Origin: DASUAS01 sp963809795
GTDB lineage: Bacteria; Actinomycetota; Acidimicrobiia; IMCC26256; DASPTH01
Reading direction: 5' to 3'
Length of the DNA: 64,000 bases
Assembly (NCBI GenBank): GCA_963809795.1
Contig: CAWELN010000008.1
Location: 248,001 to 312,000, forward strand
Both the position numbers and the translations under genes were made by a program. The stretch's first letter is position 1, and each line of letters opens with the position of its first letter. Of the stretch, positions 7,905-16,565 are shown piece after piece. Under the pieces are notes generated by a model. That model worked only from the letters and a program-made list of their open reading frames with translations, ran no database searches and was not told where the DNA came from.

Positions 7905-7950
7905 GCGAGCCGGGATACCCGGCTCGCGGCCGTTCGCTCGCTGGCGAGCG
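7905..7950. repeat. Palindromic repeat, family A (rplN-rpsQ gap), double hairpin
   Basis: The first hairpin is GCGAGCCGGG-ATA-CCCGGCTCGC (7905-7927). After GGCCGTT comes a second one, CGCTCGC-TG-GCGAGCG (7935-7950). The pairing is perfect in both. The same bipartite layout appears in the rplK-nusG gap near 33870. Confidence 0.8.
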
Positions 7951-7985
7951 CCCTCCGCAAGCTGCGGGCGCCGCGTCGTGCCGAT

Positions 7986-8261
7986 TCATCGCGCCCTCTC
8001 GAGGACTTCCACGACCCGCCAGTGCTTCAGCTTCGACAGCGGACGGGTCTCCGAGATGCGCACGCGGTCGCCCTCGCGGGCGTCGTTGGCCTCGTCGTGG
8101 GCGTAGAGGTGGCTGGTGCGCTGCATGGTCTTGCCGTAGCGGCGGTGCCGCACGCGGTCGACCACGGCCACGACGACCGTCTTGTCCATCTTGGTGGAGA
8201 TCACGAGGCCCTCCCGCACCTTGCGGTGGGTGGTCCGTGCCTCGGTGGTGTCGTCGGCCAT
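7986..8261 (-). CDS. rpsQ: 30S ribosomal protein S17
   Basis: S17 is a primary 16S-binding OB-fold protein. The 91-residue sequence starts MADDTTEARTTHRKVREGLV and has the conserved SDKMDKT-like turn (STKMDKTVVV), RRYGKTMQRTSHLYAHDEAN and GDRVRISETRPLSKLKHWRV. The start was set at the ATG 8261, four bases after rpmC. The N-terminus has a short unstructured extension compared with E. coli. Confidence 0.96.
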   Translation of the reverse strand: MADDTTEARTTHRKVREGLVISTKMDKTVVVAVVDRVRHRRYGKTMQRTSHLYAHDEANDAREGDRVRISETRPLSKLKHWRVVEVLERAR

Positions 8262-8265
8262 GTGC

Positions 8266-8490
8266 CTACTCCTGCGCTTCCAGCTGCTCGGCCGCGGCGA
8301 TCTCGCGCTCGCGCAACAGCGTCTCGATCCGGGCCACGTCGCGCCGCACCTGCGGGATGCGCGCGATGTTGTCGAGCTGGCCGGTGGCGTTCTGGAAGCG
8401 GAGGTTGAACAGCTCCTCCTTCGCCTCACCCAGCCGGTGCTCGAGTTCGGTGTCGTTGAGCTCTCGCAGCTCCGCCGTCTGCGAGCTCAT
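8266..8490 (-). CDS. rpmC: 50S ribosomal protein L29
   Basis: L29 is a two-helix protein at the exit tunnel and part of the trigger-factor and SRP docking site with L23. The 74-residue sequence has ELNDTELEHRLGEAKEELFN and the family signature NLRFQNATGQLDN, and ends with an acidic Ala/Glu-rich helix. It lies between rplP and rpsQ in the standard order. Confidence 0.96.
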   Translation of the reverse strand: MSSQTAELRELNDTELEHRLGEAKEELFNLRFQNATGQLDNIARIPQVRRDVARIETLLREREIAAAEQLEAQE

Positions 8491-8496
8491 GAGTCA

Positions 8497-8545
8497 CTCC
8501 GTTGCGCCGTCGCGCTCTCCGAGCACGGCTCCACTGCGTTCCTTG
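8497..8545 (-). repeat. Dispersed intergenic repeat, family B copy 2
   Basis: The rpmC-rplP gap carries CGCCGTCGCGCTCTCCGAGC followed by ACGGCTCCACTGCGTTCC. It matches the copy at 4240-4290 over about 35 bases with few differences. No open frame of its own is seen. Confidence 0.5.
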
Positions 8546-8560
8546 CCATCTCTCGGCCTC

Positions 8561-8977
8561 TCAACCCTCGTCCTGACGGACGACGAAGCGGGTCTTGATC
8601 GGGAGCTTGTGCATCGCCAGGCGCATGGCCTCGCGGGCGGTCGGCTCCGGGACACCCGACAGCTCGAACATCACGCGTCCGGGCTTCACCACCGCGACCC
8701 AGTGCTCGGGGTTGCCCTTGCCCGAGCCCATGCGGGTCTCGGCCGGCTTCTGCGTGACGGGCTTGTCGGGGAAGATGTTGATCCAGACCTTGCCGCCTCG
8801 CTTGATGTAGCGGGTCATCGCGATACGGGCGGCCTCGATCTGTCGGTTGGTGATCCAGCCCGGCTCGAGGGCCTGGATCCCGTAGTCGCCGAACGTCACG
8901 CGCGTGCCACCCTTCGAGATGCCGGTCATCCGGCCTCGATGGGTCTTGCGGTGACGGACCTTGCGGGGCATCAACAT
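8561..8977 (-). CDS. rplP: 50S ribosomal protein L16
   Basis: L16 organises the A-site tRNA region. The 138-residue protein starts MLMPRKVRHRKTHRGRMTG and has the typical blocks GDYGIQALEPGWITNRQIEA, RYIKRGGKVWINIFPDKP, and RMGSGKGNPEHWVAVVKPG with PGRVMFE. The M3 ATG is an alternative start. Unusually, it is separated from rpsC by a 67-base gap that is a diverged copy of the rpsC 3' end. Confidence 0.97.
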   Translation of the reverse strand: MLMPRKVRHRKTHRGRMTGISKGGTRVTFGDYGIQALEPGWITNRQIEAARIAMTRYIKRGGKVWINIFPDKPVTQKPAETRMGSGKGNPEHWVAVVKPGRVMFELSGVPEPTAREAMRLAMHKLPIKTRFVVRQDEG

Positions 8978-9044
8978 CGTGTTCAGTCCTCGTCCCCGCG
9001 GGATGTCGGTGGGGTTTCGTGGTGCGTCGCAATTCGCATCGCGT

Positions 9045-9970
<926 letters not shown>

Positions 9971-9971
<1 letters not shown>

Positions 9972-10771
9972 TACTTCTTCTCTTCCTGGTCGCGCTCGCT
10001 CGCCGCCGGGGTACCCGGCGTCGCCCCTTCGGGGTCGCTCGGCTGCTCCGAACCTTCGGGCTTCTCGTCCGCCTCGGCCTCCGGCGCGTCCTCGGTCTCG
10101 GCGGTCGCCGTGTCGTCGGTCTCTTCGGTCTGTTCGGTCTCTTCGGTCTGTTCGGTCTCGTCGGTCTCGACCTCGGCCTCGTCGGCCGCTTCGGTCTCGT
10201 CGACCTCGGCCTCGTCGACCTCGGCCTCGTCGGCCTCGAGCTCGTCGCCTTCGACCTCGTCGGCTTCGAGCTCGTCGAGCTCCTCGTCGTGGTCGTGGTC
10301 GTGGTCGTGCTCGGCCTCGCGCGCCGCCTCCCGCTCGGCCTTGCGCTGGCTGGCCGCGACCCGGCGCCGGCGGCTGGCCCGCTGGGCCTGGGTGTCGGCC
10401 GCCTCGCGCTGACGGCGCCGGTCGAGCTCGACGTCCTCGTAGCGCGCCACCACGATCGTGATGTGGCTGGTGCGCTTGCGGATGCGGGTGCCGCGGCCGC
10501 GCGCACGCGGGCGCCAGCGCTTCATCGTCGGGCCCTCGTCGGCGAAGGCGCGGGTGACGAAGAGCTCTTCCTCCGGCACGTTGTCGTTGTGCTCGGCGTT
10601 CGCGATCGCGGAGTCGAGCAGCTTCATGACCGTCTCGGCCGGGCCGCGCTCGCAGAAGCGCAGGACCTCGCGCGCGTCGGCGACGTCCTTGCCGACGATC
10701 AGACGCAGGACCTGGCGGATCTTGGTCGGTGACGTCCGGTGGTGGCGCAGCCGCGCCGCGGTCTCGACCAT
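9971..10771 (-). CDS. rplV: 50S ribosomal protein L22 with long acidic tail
   Basis: L22 lines the exit tunnel with L4. From ATG 10771 the protein is 266 residues. Residues 1-115 are a normal L22 (MVETAARLRHHRTSPTKIRQ, then KRWRPRARGRGTRIRKRTSH). The remaining 150 residues are absent from classical L22. They comprise a basic stretch, an EHDHDHDHDEE segment, and then low-complexity repeats of the type EADEAEVDEAEVDE and TEQTEETEQTEET. The last 20 residues match the end of L4 encoded nearby. The underlying DNA (about 10080-10310) is made of degenerate short tandem repeats. The start is fixed by the TGATG junction with rpsS. Confidence 0.93.
10004..10020. repeat. Family A hairpin inside the 3' end of rplV
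   Basis: CGCCGGG-GTA-CCCGGCG forms a 7-bp perfect stem and is flanked by CGCTCGCTCG, as in the intergenic copies. Here it lies inside the coding region and encodes part of the terminal ATPGTPAASER peptide of L22. Confidence 0.6.
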
Positions 10772-11049
10772 CAGCGACGACTCGATCGCTCTTGGCCGGC
10801 GTGGTACCGGAACGTGCGGGTGGGCGCGAACTCGCCGAGCTTGTGACCGACCATCGCCTCGGTGACGTACACCGGGACGTGCTTGCGGCCGTCGTGCACC
10901 GCAAGGGTGTGCCCGACCATGTCGGGCGTGATGGTGGATCGGCGCGACCACGTCTTGATCACCTTGCGGTCGCCCGACGCGTTCATGGCGTCGACCTTCT
11001 TCTGCAGGTGGTCGTCGACGAACGGCCCCTTCTTCAGGCTGCGCGGCAT
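10771..11049 (-). CDS. rpsS: 30S ribosomal protein S19
   Basis: S19 pairs with S13 in the 30S head. The 92-residue product starts MPRSLKKGPFVDDHLQKKV and contains the family signature blocks KTWSRRSTITPDMVGHT and YVTEAMVGHKLGEFAPTRTF. Its stop overlaps the rplV ATG by one base, and it starts three bases after rplB. Confidence 0.97.
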   Translation of the reverse strand: MPRSLKKGPFVDDHLQKKVDAMNASGDRKVIKTWSRRSTITPDMVGHTLAVHDGRKHVPVYVTEAMVGHKLGEFAPTRTFRYHAGQERSSRR

Positions 11050-11052
11050 CGA

Positions 11053-11889
11053 TTACCTCCGGGCCCCGCGGCCACGGCGGCGGCGGATGATGAGTTCGTC
11101 GGACTTCTTCCCCTTCTTGCGGGTGCGCCCCTCGGGCTTGCCCCAGGGAGACACCGGATGGCGTCCACCGGAGCTCTTGCCCTCACCACCACCGAGCGGG
11201 TGGTCGACGGGGTTCATGGCGACGCCACGCACGTGCGGGCGCTTGCCCTTCCAGCGGTTGCGGCCCGCCTTGCCGATCTTGACCAGGCCGGCCTCGCTGT
11301 TGCCGACCGAGCCCACGGTCCCGCGGCAGTCGATCGGCACCCGGCGCATCTCGGTGGACGGCAGTCGCAGGGTGGCGAACTGGCCCTCCTTGGCCACGAG
11401 CTGGATCGCCGCACCCGCGCCCCGGCCGAGCTTGCCGCCCGCGCCGGGCTTCAGCTCGACGTTGTGCACGACGGTACCGACGGGGATGTAGCGCAGCGGC
11501 AGCGCGTTGCCGGGCCGGATCTCGGAGCCCTGCCCGCTCTGGAGCAGGTCGCCGACCTCGAGCGCCTGCGGGGCGATGATGTAGCGCTTCTCGCCGTCGA
11601 GGTAGTGCAGCAACGCGATGCGGGCGTTGCGGTTGGGGTCGTACTCGATGGACGCGACCTTGGCGGGCACGCCGTCCTTGTCGCGCCGGAAGTCGACCAG
11701 GCGGTACTTCTGCTTGTGACCACCACCGCGGTGCCGCGAGGTCATGCGCCCGTACGCGTTGCGACCGCCCGTGCGCGGCTTGGGCTTGGTCAGCGACTTC
11801 TCGGGCTTGTCGCGGGTGATCTCCTTGAAGTCGGAGACGGTCTGGAACCGGCGACCGGGGCTGGTGGGCTTGCGCTTGCGGACCGGCAT
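11053..11889 (-). CDS. rplB: 50S ribosomal protein L2
   Basis: L2 is a core protein of the peptidyl-transferase region. The 278-residue protein starts MPVRKRKPTSPGRRFQTVSD and shows the RNA-binding SRHRGGGHKQKYRLVDF, LKPGAGGKLGRGAG, and the C-terminal VAMNPVDHPLGGGEGKSSGG block that includes the near-catalytic His (E. coli His229). Length is normal. The frame is open upstream, but ATG 11889 matches the family and follows rplW by two bases. Confidence 0.97.
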   Translation of the reverse strand: MPVRKRKPTSPGRRFQTVSDFKEITRDKPEKSLTKPKPRTGGRNAYGRMTSRHRGGGHKQKYRLVDFRRDKDGVPAKVASIEYDPNRNARIALLHYLDGEKRYIIAPQALEVGDLLQSGQGSEIRPGNALPLRYIPVGTVVHNVELKPGAGGKLGRGAGAAIQLVAKEGQFATLRLPSTEMRRVPIDCRGTVGSVGNSEAGLVKIGKAGRNRWKGKRPHVRGVAMNPVDHPLGGGEGKSSGGRHPVSPWGKPEGRTRKKGKKSDELIIRRRRGRGARR

Positions 11890-11891
11890 CG

Positions 11892-12188
11892 TCAGCCCCC
11901 GAAGATCTCGATCGTGTCGCCCTCGGCGAGGGAGACGATGGCCCGCTTGGAGTCGGGGCGCGTGCCGTAGCCGCCGGTACGGCGATTGCGCTTGCGCTTG
12001 CCCTTGCGGTTCACGGTGTTCACGTTGGTGACCCGCACGCCGAAGATCGTCTCGACGGCGTGGCGGATCTCGATCTTGTTGGCGTCGCCGGCGACCACGA
12101 ACGTGTAGATGTTCTCGTCGAACGCGGCGTAGGACTTCTCCGACACGACCGGCCGGATGATGATGTCGCGCGGGTCCTTGTTCGTCAC
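11892..12188 (-). CDS. rplW: 50S ribosomal protein L23
   Basis: L23 sits at the tunnel exit, where trigger factor and SRP dock. The 98-residue product starts (GTG)TNKDPRDIIIRPVVSEKS and contains NKIEIRHAVETIFGVRVTNV and GKRKRNRRTGGYGTRPDSKR. The GTG at 12188 forms a GTGA overlap with the rplD stop. Standard S10-operon position. Confidence 0.96.
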   Translation of the reverse strand: MTNKDPRDIIIRPVVSEKSYAAFDENIYTFVVAGDANKIEIRHAVETIFGVRVTNVNTVNRKGKRKRNRRTGGYGTRPDSKRAIVSLAEGDTIEIFGG

Positions 12189-12913
12189 TGGTCGTCACCC
12201 GCCTGCTCGTCGTCGCGCTCGCTCTCCGCCTGGGTGCCCGGCGTCGCCCCTTCCGGGTCGCGCGCCTCCTTCGATCCGAAGCGGGCGACCGCGGCCTCGA
12301 GCGTGGCCTTGCTGAAGACGAGCCAGTCGTTGACCAGCACGTCGTAGGTGTTGAGCTCGTCGGGGATGACGAGCTGCACCCGCTCACCGAGGTTGCGGAA
12401 CGACTTCCACACTGCGGCTTCGTCGCGCTGCAGCACGATGAGGACCCGCTCGTCGCGCTCGCCGGCGGTGCGCAGGCCGACCGCGCCGAGCAGCTCGATC
12501 GCGGCCTTGGTGCGGGGCTCGTCGATGCCCCAGCCGTCGACCACGAGGACCTTGCCCTCCGCCGCCCGGTCCGAGAGTGCGGAGCGCAGGGCGAGACGGA
12601 TCATCTTCTTGGGCGTGCGCTGCCGGTAGTCGCGGGGCTTCGGGCCGTGGGCCACACCGCCGCCGCGCCAGTGCGGCGCCCGGATCGAGCCCTGGCGGGC
12701 CCGGCCGGTGCCCTTCTGCCGCCACGGCTTGGCGCCACCGCCGGCCACCTCGGCCCGGGTCTTCGTGCTGTGGGTCCCGGCCCGGGCGGCCGCGAGCTGG
12801 GCGGTGACGACCTGGTGCATGACCGCGGTGTTCGGCTCGATGCCGAACAGCTCGTCGGGCACGTCGACGGTGCCCGCACCGGTGCCGGTGGGCGACTTCA
12901 CGTCGAGCTTCAT
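12185..12913 (-). CDS. rplD: 50S ribosomal protein L4
   Basis: L4 contributes to the exit tunnel and, in E. coli, represses the S10 operon. The 242-residue protein has the tunnel-loop region (KPWRQKGTGRARQGSIRAPH) and the C-terminal globular part with LNTYDVLVNDWLVFSK, where normal L4 ends soon after. The last about 27 residues (from RDPEGATPGTQAESERDDE) are an extension that strongly resembles the end of L22 in this window. It appears to come from a hairpin repeat inserted in the 3' end. It starts within the rplC stop (ATGA). Confidence 0.95.
   Translation of the reverse strand: MKLDVKSPTGTGAGTVDVPDELFGIEPNTAVMHQVVTAQLAAARAGTHSTKTRAEVAGGGAKPWRQKGTGRARQGSIRAPHWRGGGVAHGPKPRDYRQRTPKKMIRLALRSALSDRAAEGKVLVVDGWGIDEPRTKAAIELLGAVGLRTAGERDERVLIVLQRDEAAVWKSFRNLGERVQLVIPDELNTYDVLVNDWLVFSKATLEAAVARFGSKEARDPEGATPGTQAESERDDEQAGDDQ
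12227..12243. repeat. Family A hairpin inside the 3' end of rplD
   Basis: The sequence CGCCTGGG-TG-CCCGGCG forms a stem with one bulged base, next to CGCGCTCGCTCTC and GTCGCCCCTTCCGGGTCG. The copy in rplV has the same flanking order. It lies inside the coding region and specifies the ATPGTQAESER end of L4. Confidence 0.5.
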
Positions 12914-13578
12914 GCCGCACCGCCCGGCGCGGCCGGGGTGACCGGGCGCTTCGCCGCGTTCTTCACGAACACGAGGCTGCCGTTGGGGCCGGGGACGGCG
13001 CCCTTGATCAGGAGGATGCCGCGCTCGGCGTCGCCCTCGACCACCTCGAGGTTCTGGGTGGTGATGCGCGAGTTGCCGTACTGGCCTGCCATCTTCATGC
13101 CTTTGAACACCCGGGCGGGCGTGGCGCACGCGCCGATCGATCCCGGCGAGCGGTGCTTCTTGTGGTTGCCGTGCGACGCGCCCTGACCCTTGAAGTTGTG
13201 GCGCTGCATCGCCCCGGTGAAGCCCTTGCCCTTGCTGATGCCGGTGACGTCGACCCGCTCGCCGGCCCCGAACACGTCGGCACCGATCACCTGGCCCACC
13301 TCGAACCCTCCGAGGTCGTCGACCCGCAGCTCGGCGAGGTGCCGTTGCGCCGGGGCGTCGGCCTTCTTGAGGTGCCCGAGCTCGGGCTTCGAGAGGCGCT
13401 GGGGCTTGGTGTCGCCGAACGAGAGCTGGACGGCCGAGTAGCCGTCGCGCTCGGGAGTCTTCAGCTGCACGACGCGGCACGGCCCGGCCTCGATCACCGT
13501 CACCGGGACGACGCGGTTGTCGTCGTCCCAGATCTGGGTCATGCCGAGCTTGCGCCCGAGGATCCCTTTGGCAGACAT
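12910..13578 (-). CDS. rplC: 50S ribosomal protein L3
   Basis: L3 initiates large-subunit assembly and has an extension reaching the peptidyl-transferase centre. The 222-residue product starts MSAKGILGRKLGMTQIWDDD and contains the signature DVTGISKGKGFTGAMQRHNF, with GASHGNHKKHRSPGSIGACA and MAGQYGNSRIT. Its length is normal. It is the first gene of this part of the S10 operon. rpsJ, normally directly upstream, is 3 kb away beyond an island of unrelated genes, so this block needs its own promoter or very long read-through. Confidence 0.96.
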   Translation of the reverse strand: MSAKGILGRKLGMTQIWDDDNRVVPVTVIEAGPCRVVQLKTPERDGYSAVQLSFGDTKPQRLSKPELGHLKKADAPAQRHLAELRVDDLGGFEVGQVIGADVFGAGERVDVTGISKGKGFTGAMQRHNFKGQGASHGNHKKHRSPGSIGACATPARVFKGMKMAGQYGNSRITTQNLEVVEGDAERGILLIKGAVPGPNGSLVFVKNAAKRPVTPAAPGGAA

Positions 13579-13860
13579 GGTGCGTCCCGGTGTCCTTCTC
13601 GCTTCACGCGAACGCTCCGCCCGGAGGAAGGACCCCGGCGGAGCGTCGATCGGTTGTGCTGCGTGGTTCTGGGCCGGAATGGGCCCAGCCTGCGCAGACG
13701 TCGGTTGGCGAACTGGTCAGGAAAGGCGCCGGCGGCGGTGACGGGGGCCGACCGGCGAGCCAGAAGAGACTACAGGTTCGCCGTCGCCACTGCCAAGGCG
13801 CGGCTCGCCGGCGCGCGCGCAGGTTCCGTCGACCACAATGTGCCGACCCCGGAGGACACA

Positions 13861-14001
13861 GTGGCCTTGCACCGTGCGATCACCGACGACAGCCCCACCG
13901 ACCTGAACCGGCTCTCCGCCGACCGGAACCGACGCCCGGCCCCCTTCGACCCGTCGAGCTCGCCGCGGCCCGACGGCCCCGGCCCGAGCTTCGCCCACTG
14001 A
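13861..14001 (+). CDS. Small ORF coupled to the SDR gene (46 residues)
   Basis: A GTG at 13861 lies five bases after a full GGAGG and opens a 46-codon frame, MALHRAITDDSPTDLNRLSA followed by a Pro/Ser/Arg-rich end. The stop TGA is one base before the ATG of the SDR gene, so ribosomes could pass directly from one to the other. I recognise no family. It could be a real small protein or a translated leader that couples expression of the SDR gene. The strong ribosome-binding site is the main evidence. The SDR gene itself has no good Shine-Dalgarno site of its own. Confidence 0.45.
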   Translation: MALHRAITDDSPTDLNRLSADRNRRPAPFDPSSSPRPDGPGPSFAH

Positions 14002-14002
14002 C

Positions 14003-14758
14003 ATGGGTCGCCTCGACGGCAGGTCGATCCTCGTCATCGGCGGCGCCCAGGGCATCGGCCGCGGCTGCGTGCTGGCGGCGGCGTCCGAGGGCGCGCAGCT
14101 GGTCATCGGTGACCTCAACGAGCCGGGCGCCCGCGACGTCGCGATGGAGGCCGCGGCGCGCGGCGCGAAGGCCATCGGCATGGGCGGCGATGTCGTCGAC
14201 CGCGACCAGGTCACGGCCCTGGTCGACGCCGCGCTCTCGGCGTACGGTCGACTCGACGGGCTCGTCAATCTGGCCTACGCCCACGACGGCCCCGCGCCGT
14301 TGGCCGAGCTCTCGACGGAGTCGCTCGAGCGGGAGCTCCACGTCGACGTGGTGGGCGGGCTGATCGCGATGCAGGCCGTCTACCCGCATCTCCGGGGACA
14401 CGGCGGCAGCATCGTGAACTTCAGCTCGGGCGCGGGGGTGGAGGGCCTCGCCGGCCGCGCCGCCTACTCCAGCGCCAAGGCGGCGGTCCGCCTGTTGAGC
14501 CGCACCGCGGCGCTCGAATGGGGCGCCGAGGGCATCCGGGTCAACTGCGTCTGCCCCTTCTCGATGTCGCCCAGCCTCTCCGAGGCGGTGCGCGCCGGCA
14601 CCGTCGACCAGGCCCAGCTCGACGGCATCAGCCCCCTCGGACGCGCGGGCGACCCCGAACGCGACATCGGCGCCGGGGTCGCCTTCCTGCTCAGCGACGA
14701 CGCCCGCTACGTGACCGGCCAGACGATCATGCTGGACGGCGGCGGGCTCGCGCTCTGA
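14003..14758 (+). CDS. Short-chain dehydrogenase/reductase
   Basis: A 251-residue classical SDR, a cytoplasmic NAD(P)-dependent oxidoreductase of unknown substrate. The Rossmann motif is GGAQGIG (residues 13-19; the usual TG is GG here). GDLN at 36-39 suggests preference for NAD(H) because of the Asp. The usual NNAG is replaced by NLAY (89-92). The catalytic residues are Ser141/142, Tyr155 and Lys159 (YSSAK). It ends MLDGGGLAL, typical of the family. It lies between ribosomal genes on the opposite strand to them, with the dioxygenase and SnoaL-like genes on the same island. Function beyond SDR cannot be assigned. Confidence 0.9.
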   Translation: MGRLDGRSILVIGGAQGIGRGCVLAAASEGAQLVIGDLNEPGARDVAMEAAARGAKAIGMGGDVVDRDQVTALVDAALSAYGRLDGLVNLAYAHDGPAPLAELSTESLERELHVDVVGGLIAMQAVYPHLRGHGGSIVNFSSGAGVEGLAGRAAYSSAKAAVRLLSRTAALEWGAEGIRVNCVCPFSMSPSLSEAVRAGTVDQAQLDGISPLGRAGDPERDIGAGVAFLLSDDARYVTGQTIMLDGGGLAL

Positions 14759-14768
14759 CGCCGTCGCG

Positions 14769-15077
14769 TCACGACGCATGGGCCAGCCGCAGGCCCGAGC
14801 TCATCGAGGCGGCCTCGCGCAGCAGCTCGATGACGCTCGGCCGCACCTCCTGGCGCGACGCGAGCCGCAGCGCCCCCACGATGGTCGCCGGCTGGTGGTC
14901 GGTCCACTCGGCGAGGTTGTCGGCCGCGTCGCGACGCTGGTCGTCGCTCACGAAGTGCGACGGTGCCGCGAACTCGGCGAGGACGAGAAGCTCCTCGGAA
15001 GTGATGGGCGATCCCGAGAACACCTGGACGGTCTCGTAGGTCATGCCTCCAGAATTCCCGATCTCGACCGTGGTCAA
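14769..15077 (-). CDS. Hypothetical protein, about 100 residues
   Basis: The frame from TTG 15077 gives 102 residues and makes a four-base TTGA overlap with the stop of the dioxygenase gene. An internal ATG at 15044 gives 91 residues (MTYETVQVFSGSPITSEELL), but GGAGG is only one base before it. The sequence is soluble, moderately acidic and probably helical, with segments such as FVSDDQRRDAADNLAEWTDH and REEV-like helices. I recognise no family. The overlap suggests co-expression with the dioxygenase. Confidence 0.6.
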   Translation of the reverse strand: MTTVEIGNSGGMTYETVQVFSGSPITSEELLVLAEFAAPSHFVSDDQRRDAADNLAEWTDHQPATIVGALRLASRQEVRPSVIELLREAASMSSGLRLAHAS

Positions 15078-15928
15078 ACGGAACCGGACACACCGACCAC
15101 CAGGGACGAGACGTACCCACTCGTCGCGTTCCCGGCCATGGACGGCGTCTGGAGCGACACCCCGTCGGAGAACACCATGTCGGAGTCGAGCGAGACGCGC
15201 GACAGGTTGCTGACGCTCTGCTCGTACCCACTGGCGGCGTAGACGGCCTCACAGACGTCCTCGGGCAACGCGAGCTGCGAGGTGACGAGCTTCCCGGTGC
15301 CGCTCGTCGCCGCGTCCACGCTCGGATACACCTCGAAGTGCACGTGCGGCCAGCGACCCGAGTAACAGGCGGGGAAGATGCTGGTGAAGCGGACGACGCC
15401 GTTGGTGTCCACCTCCTGCACTCCCCGCAGGTAGTTGGCGTCGGACGCCGTGTACATCGAGTAGTTGCCGTCGCGGTCGCAGTGCCACACGTACACCGCG
15501 GCGCCGGTCAACGGCTTGCAGCCGCGGTCGACGTCGACGACGGTGAACTGGATCGTGTACGGCACGCCGGCTGCGGTGCCGCTCGCGCCGTCGAAGCTCG
15601 TGCGGATGTCCGTGCGGACCACGCCGTTCTCGCTGAGCACGTCGGGACCGTTCGTGCCGTCGCCCGGGTACGGACCACCGGTCTCCTCCGGGATCACCGC
15701 ACACGACGTGACCGTCGCGGTCGTCCCGGTGGTCGTGGTCGTGGCGCCGGATGTCGTCGACGTCGACGAGCTCGCGCCCTTCGTCGTCGCCGTCGCGCCG
15801 TTCGAGTCGTTGCCTCCCGAGCACCCCGCCACCGCCAGCCCCAGCCCACCGAGCAGCGCCAACGCACCCCGCCGGGACACGGGACGGGTCAGGACCTGGG
15901 ATCCGGTCTCTTGCTCTGATGCCGTCAT
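15074..15928 (-). CDS. Intradiol ring-cleavage dioxygenase-like lipoprotein
   Basis: A 284-residue exported protein. The N-terminus has SRRGALALLGG followed by LAVAGC, so it looks like a Tat-type signal with a lipobox and lipidation at Cys36. A Thr/Ser-rich linker (residues 45-75) follows. The rest is an intradiol dioxygenase fold: IPEETGGPYPGDGTNGP near residue 79, VYVWHCDRDGNYSMY near 146, YLRGVQEVDTNG near 166, and CYSGRWPHVHFEVYP near 188. Tyr156, Tyr189, His195 and His197 are the likely Fe(III) ligands. Such extracytoplasmic forms are known, but their substrates are mostly unknown. The start is the ATG 15928, which places the signal at the N-terminus. Confidence 0.88.
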   Translation of the reverse strand: MTASEQETGSQVLTRPVSRRGALALLGGLGLAVAGCSGGNDSNGATATTKGASSSTSTTSGATTTTTGTTATVTSCAVIPEETGGPYPGDGTNGPDVLSENGVVRTDIRTSFDGASGTAAGVPYTIQFTVVDVDRGCKPLTGAAVYVWHCDRDGNYSMYTASDANYLRGVQEVDTNGVVRFTSIFPACYSGRWPHVHFEVYPSVDAATSGTGKLVTSQLALPEDVCEAVYAASGYEQSVSNLSRVSLDSDMVFSDGVSLQTPSMAGNATSGYVSSLVVGVSGSV

Positions 15929-16048
15929 GCACCAAAGCTTGGCGTCTCGACCTTCACCAAGCCTGAGAGAACCTCGAGAGCGAGGCAAGAAGCCGAGGTA
16001 TCCATTGTGCGATCGTGCGGAACGGCCACGAGAGCGACGGAGGGCGCG

Positions 16049-16516
16049 ATGACCGAACACCATGACCGTGACGAGCTGGTGGAGCTCATGAGCCGCTACG
16101 CCAACGTGCCGGACACCCAGAATTGGGACGAGCTGCCGCGGTCGGTGTTCTGCGACGAGTTCACCGGGGACTTCAGCTCACTCGGCGCACCGGTCACGAC
16201 GTTCAGCCGTGACGCCTGGTGTCAGCGAACGAAGCCGATGTTCGCCGGCTGGACGGCGACCCACCACGCGATCACCAACCATCGGATCACGGTCGACGGG
16301 GATCGTGCGACCATCTGGGCCCACGTCCGCGCCGAGCACTGGGCTCCCCCCGAGGTCGCGGCCGGCGGACCGAACTGCTGGCTGGTCGTCGGCTTCTACG
16401 ACAACGTCGCCGTGCGCACTCCCGAGGGCTGGCGGCTGAGCACGGTCAAGCTGACCCTGACCCACCAGGAGAACGAGGCGCTGCTCGCGGCCTCGGTGGC
16501 GGCGGTGACGGGCTGA
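16049..16516 (+). CDS. SnoaL-like / NTF2-fold protein
   Basis: A 155-residue protein starting MTEHHDRDELVELMSRYANV. GGAGG lies five bases before its ATG (16049), which decides the start over an upstream in-frame ATG (16007). The pattern, an N-terminal helix, then CDEFTGDFSS, then TATHHAITNHRITVDGDRAT and WRLSTVKLTLTHQ, is that of the SnoaL-like branch of the NTF2 superfamily. This branch includes polyketide cyclases, ring-hydroxylating dioxygenase beta subunits and steroid isomerase relatives. His residues in the TATHH block are typical of the pocket. The substrate is unknown. It belongs to the island that separates rpsJ from rplC. Confidence 0.8.
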   Translation: MTEHHDRDELVELMSRYANVPDTQNWDELPRSVFCDEFTGDFSSLGAPVTTFSRDAWCQRTKPMFAGWTATHHAITNHRITVDGDRATIWAHVRAEHWAPPEVAAGGPNCWLVVGFYDNVAVRTPEGWRLSTVKLTLTHQENEALLAASVAAVTG

Positions 16517-16565
16517 CGTCGCCGCACGCACGTGGAGTCGTCCGTGAGGACGACCACGGCTCGCG

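Noticed and set aside
10080..10310. A CRISPR-like or minisatellite array
   Set aside because: The short repeats are in frame within rplV and encode its acidic tail. There are no regular spacers and no cas genes in the window.
15921..16063. A 45-residue longer N-terminus for the dioxygenase lipoprotein
   Set aside because: It would bury the signal sequence and overlap the divergent SnoaL-like gene. The ATG at 15928 puts the signal at the N-terminus.
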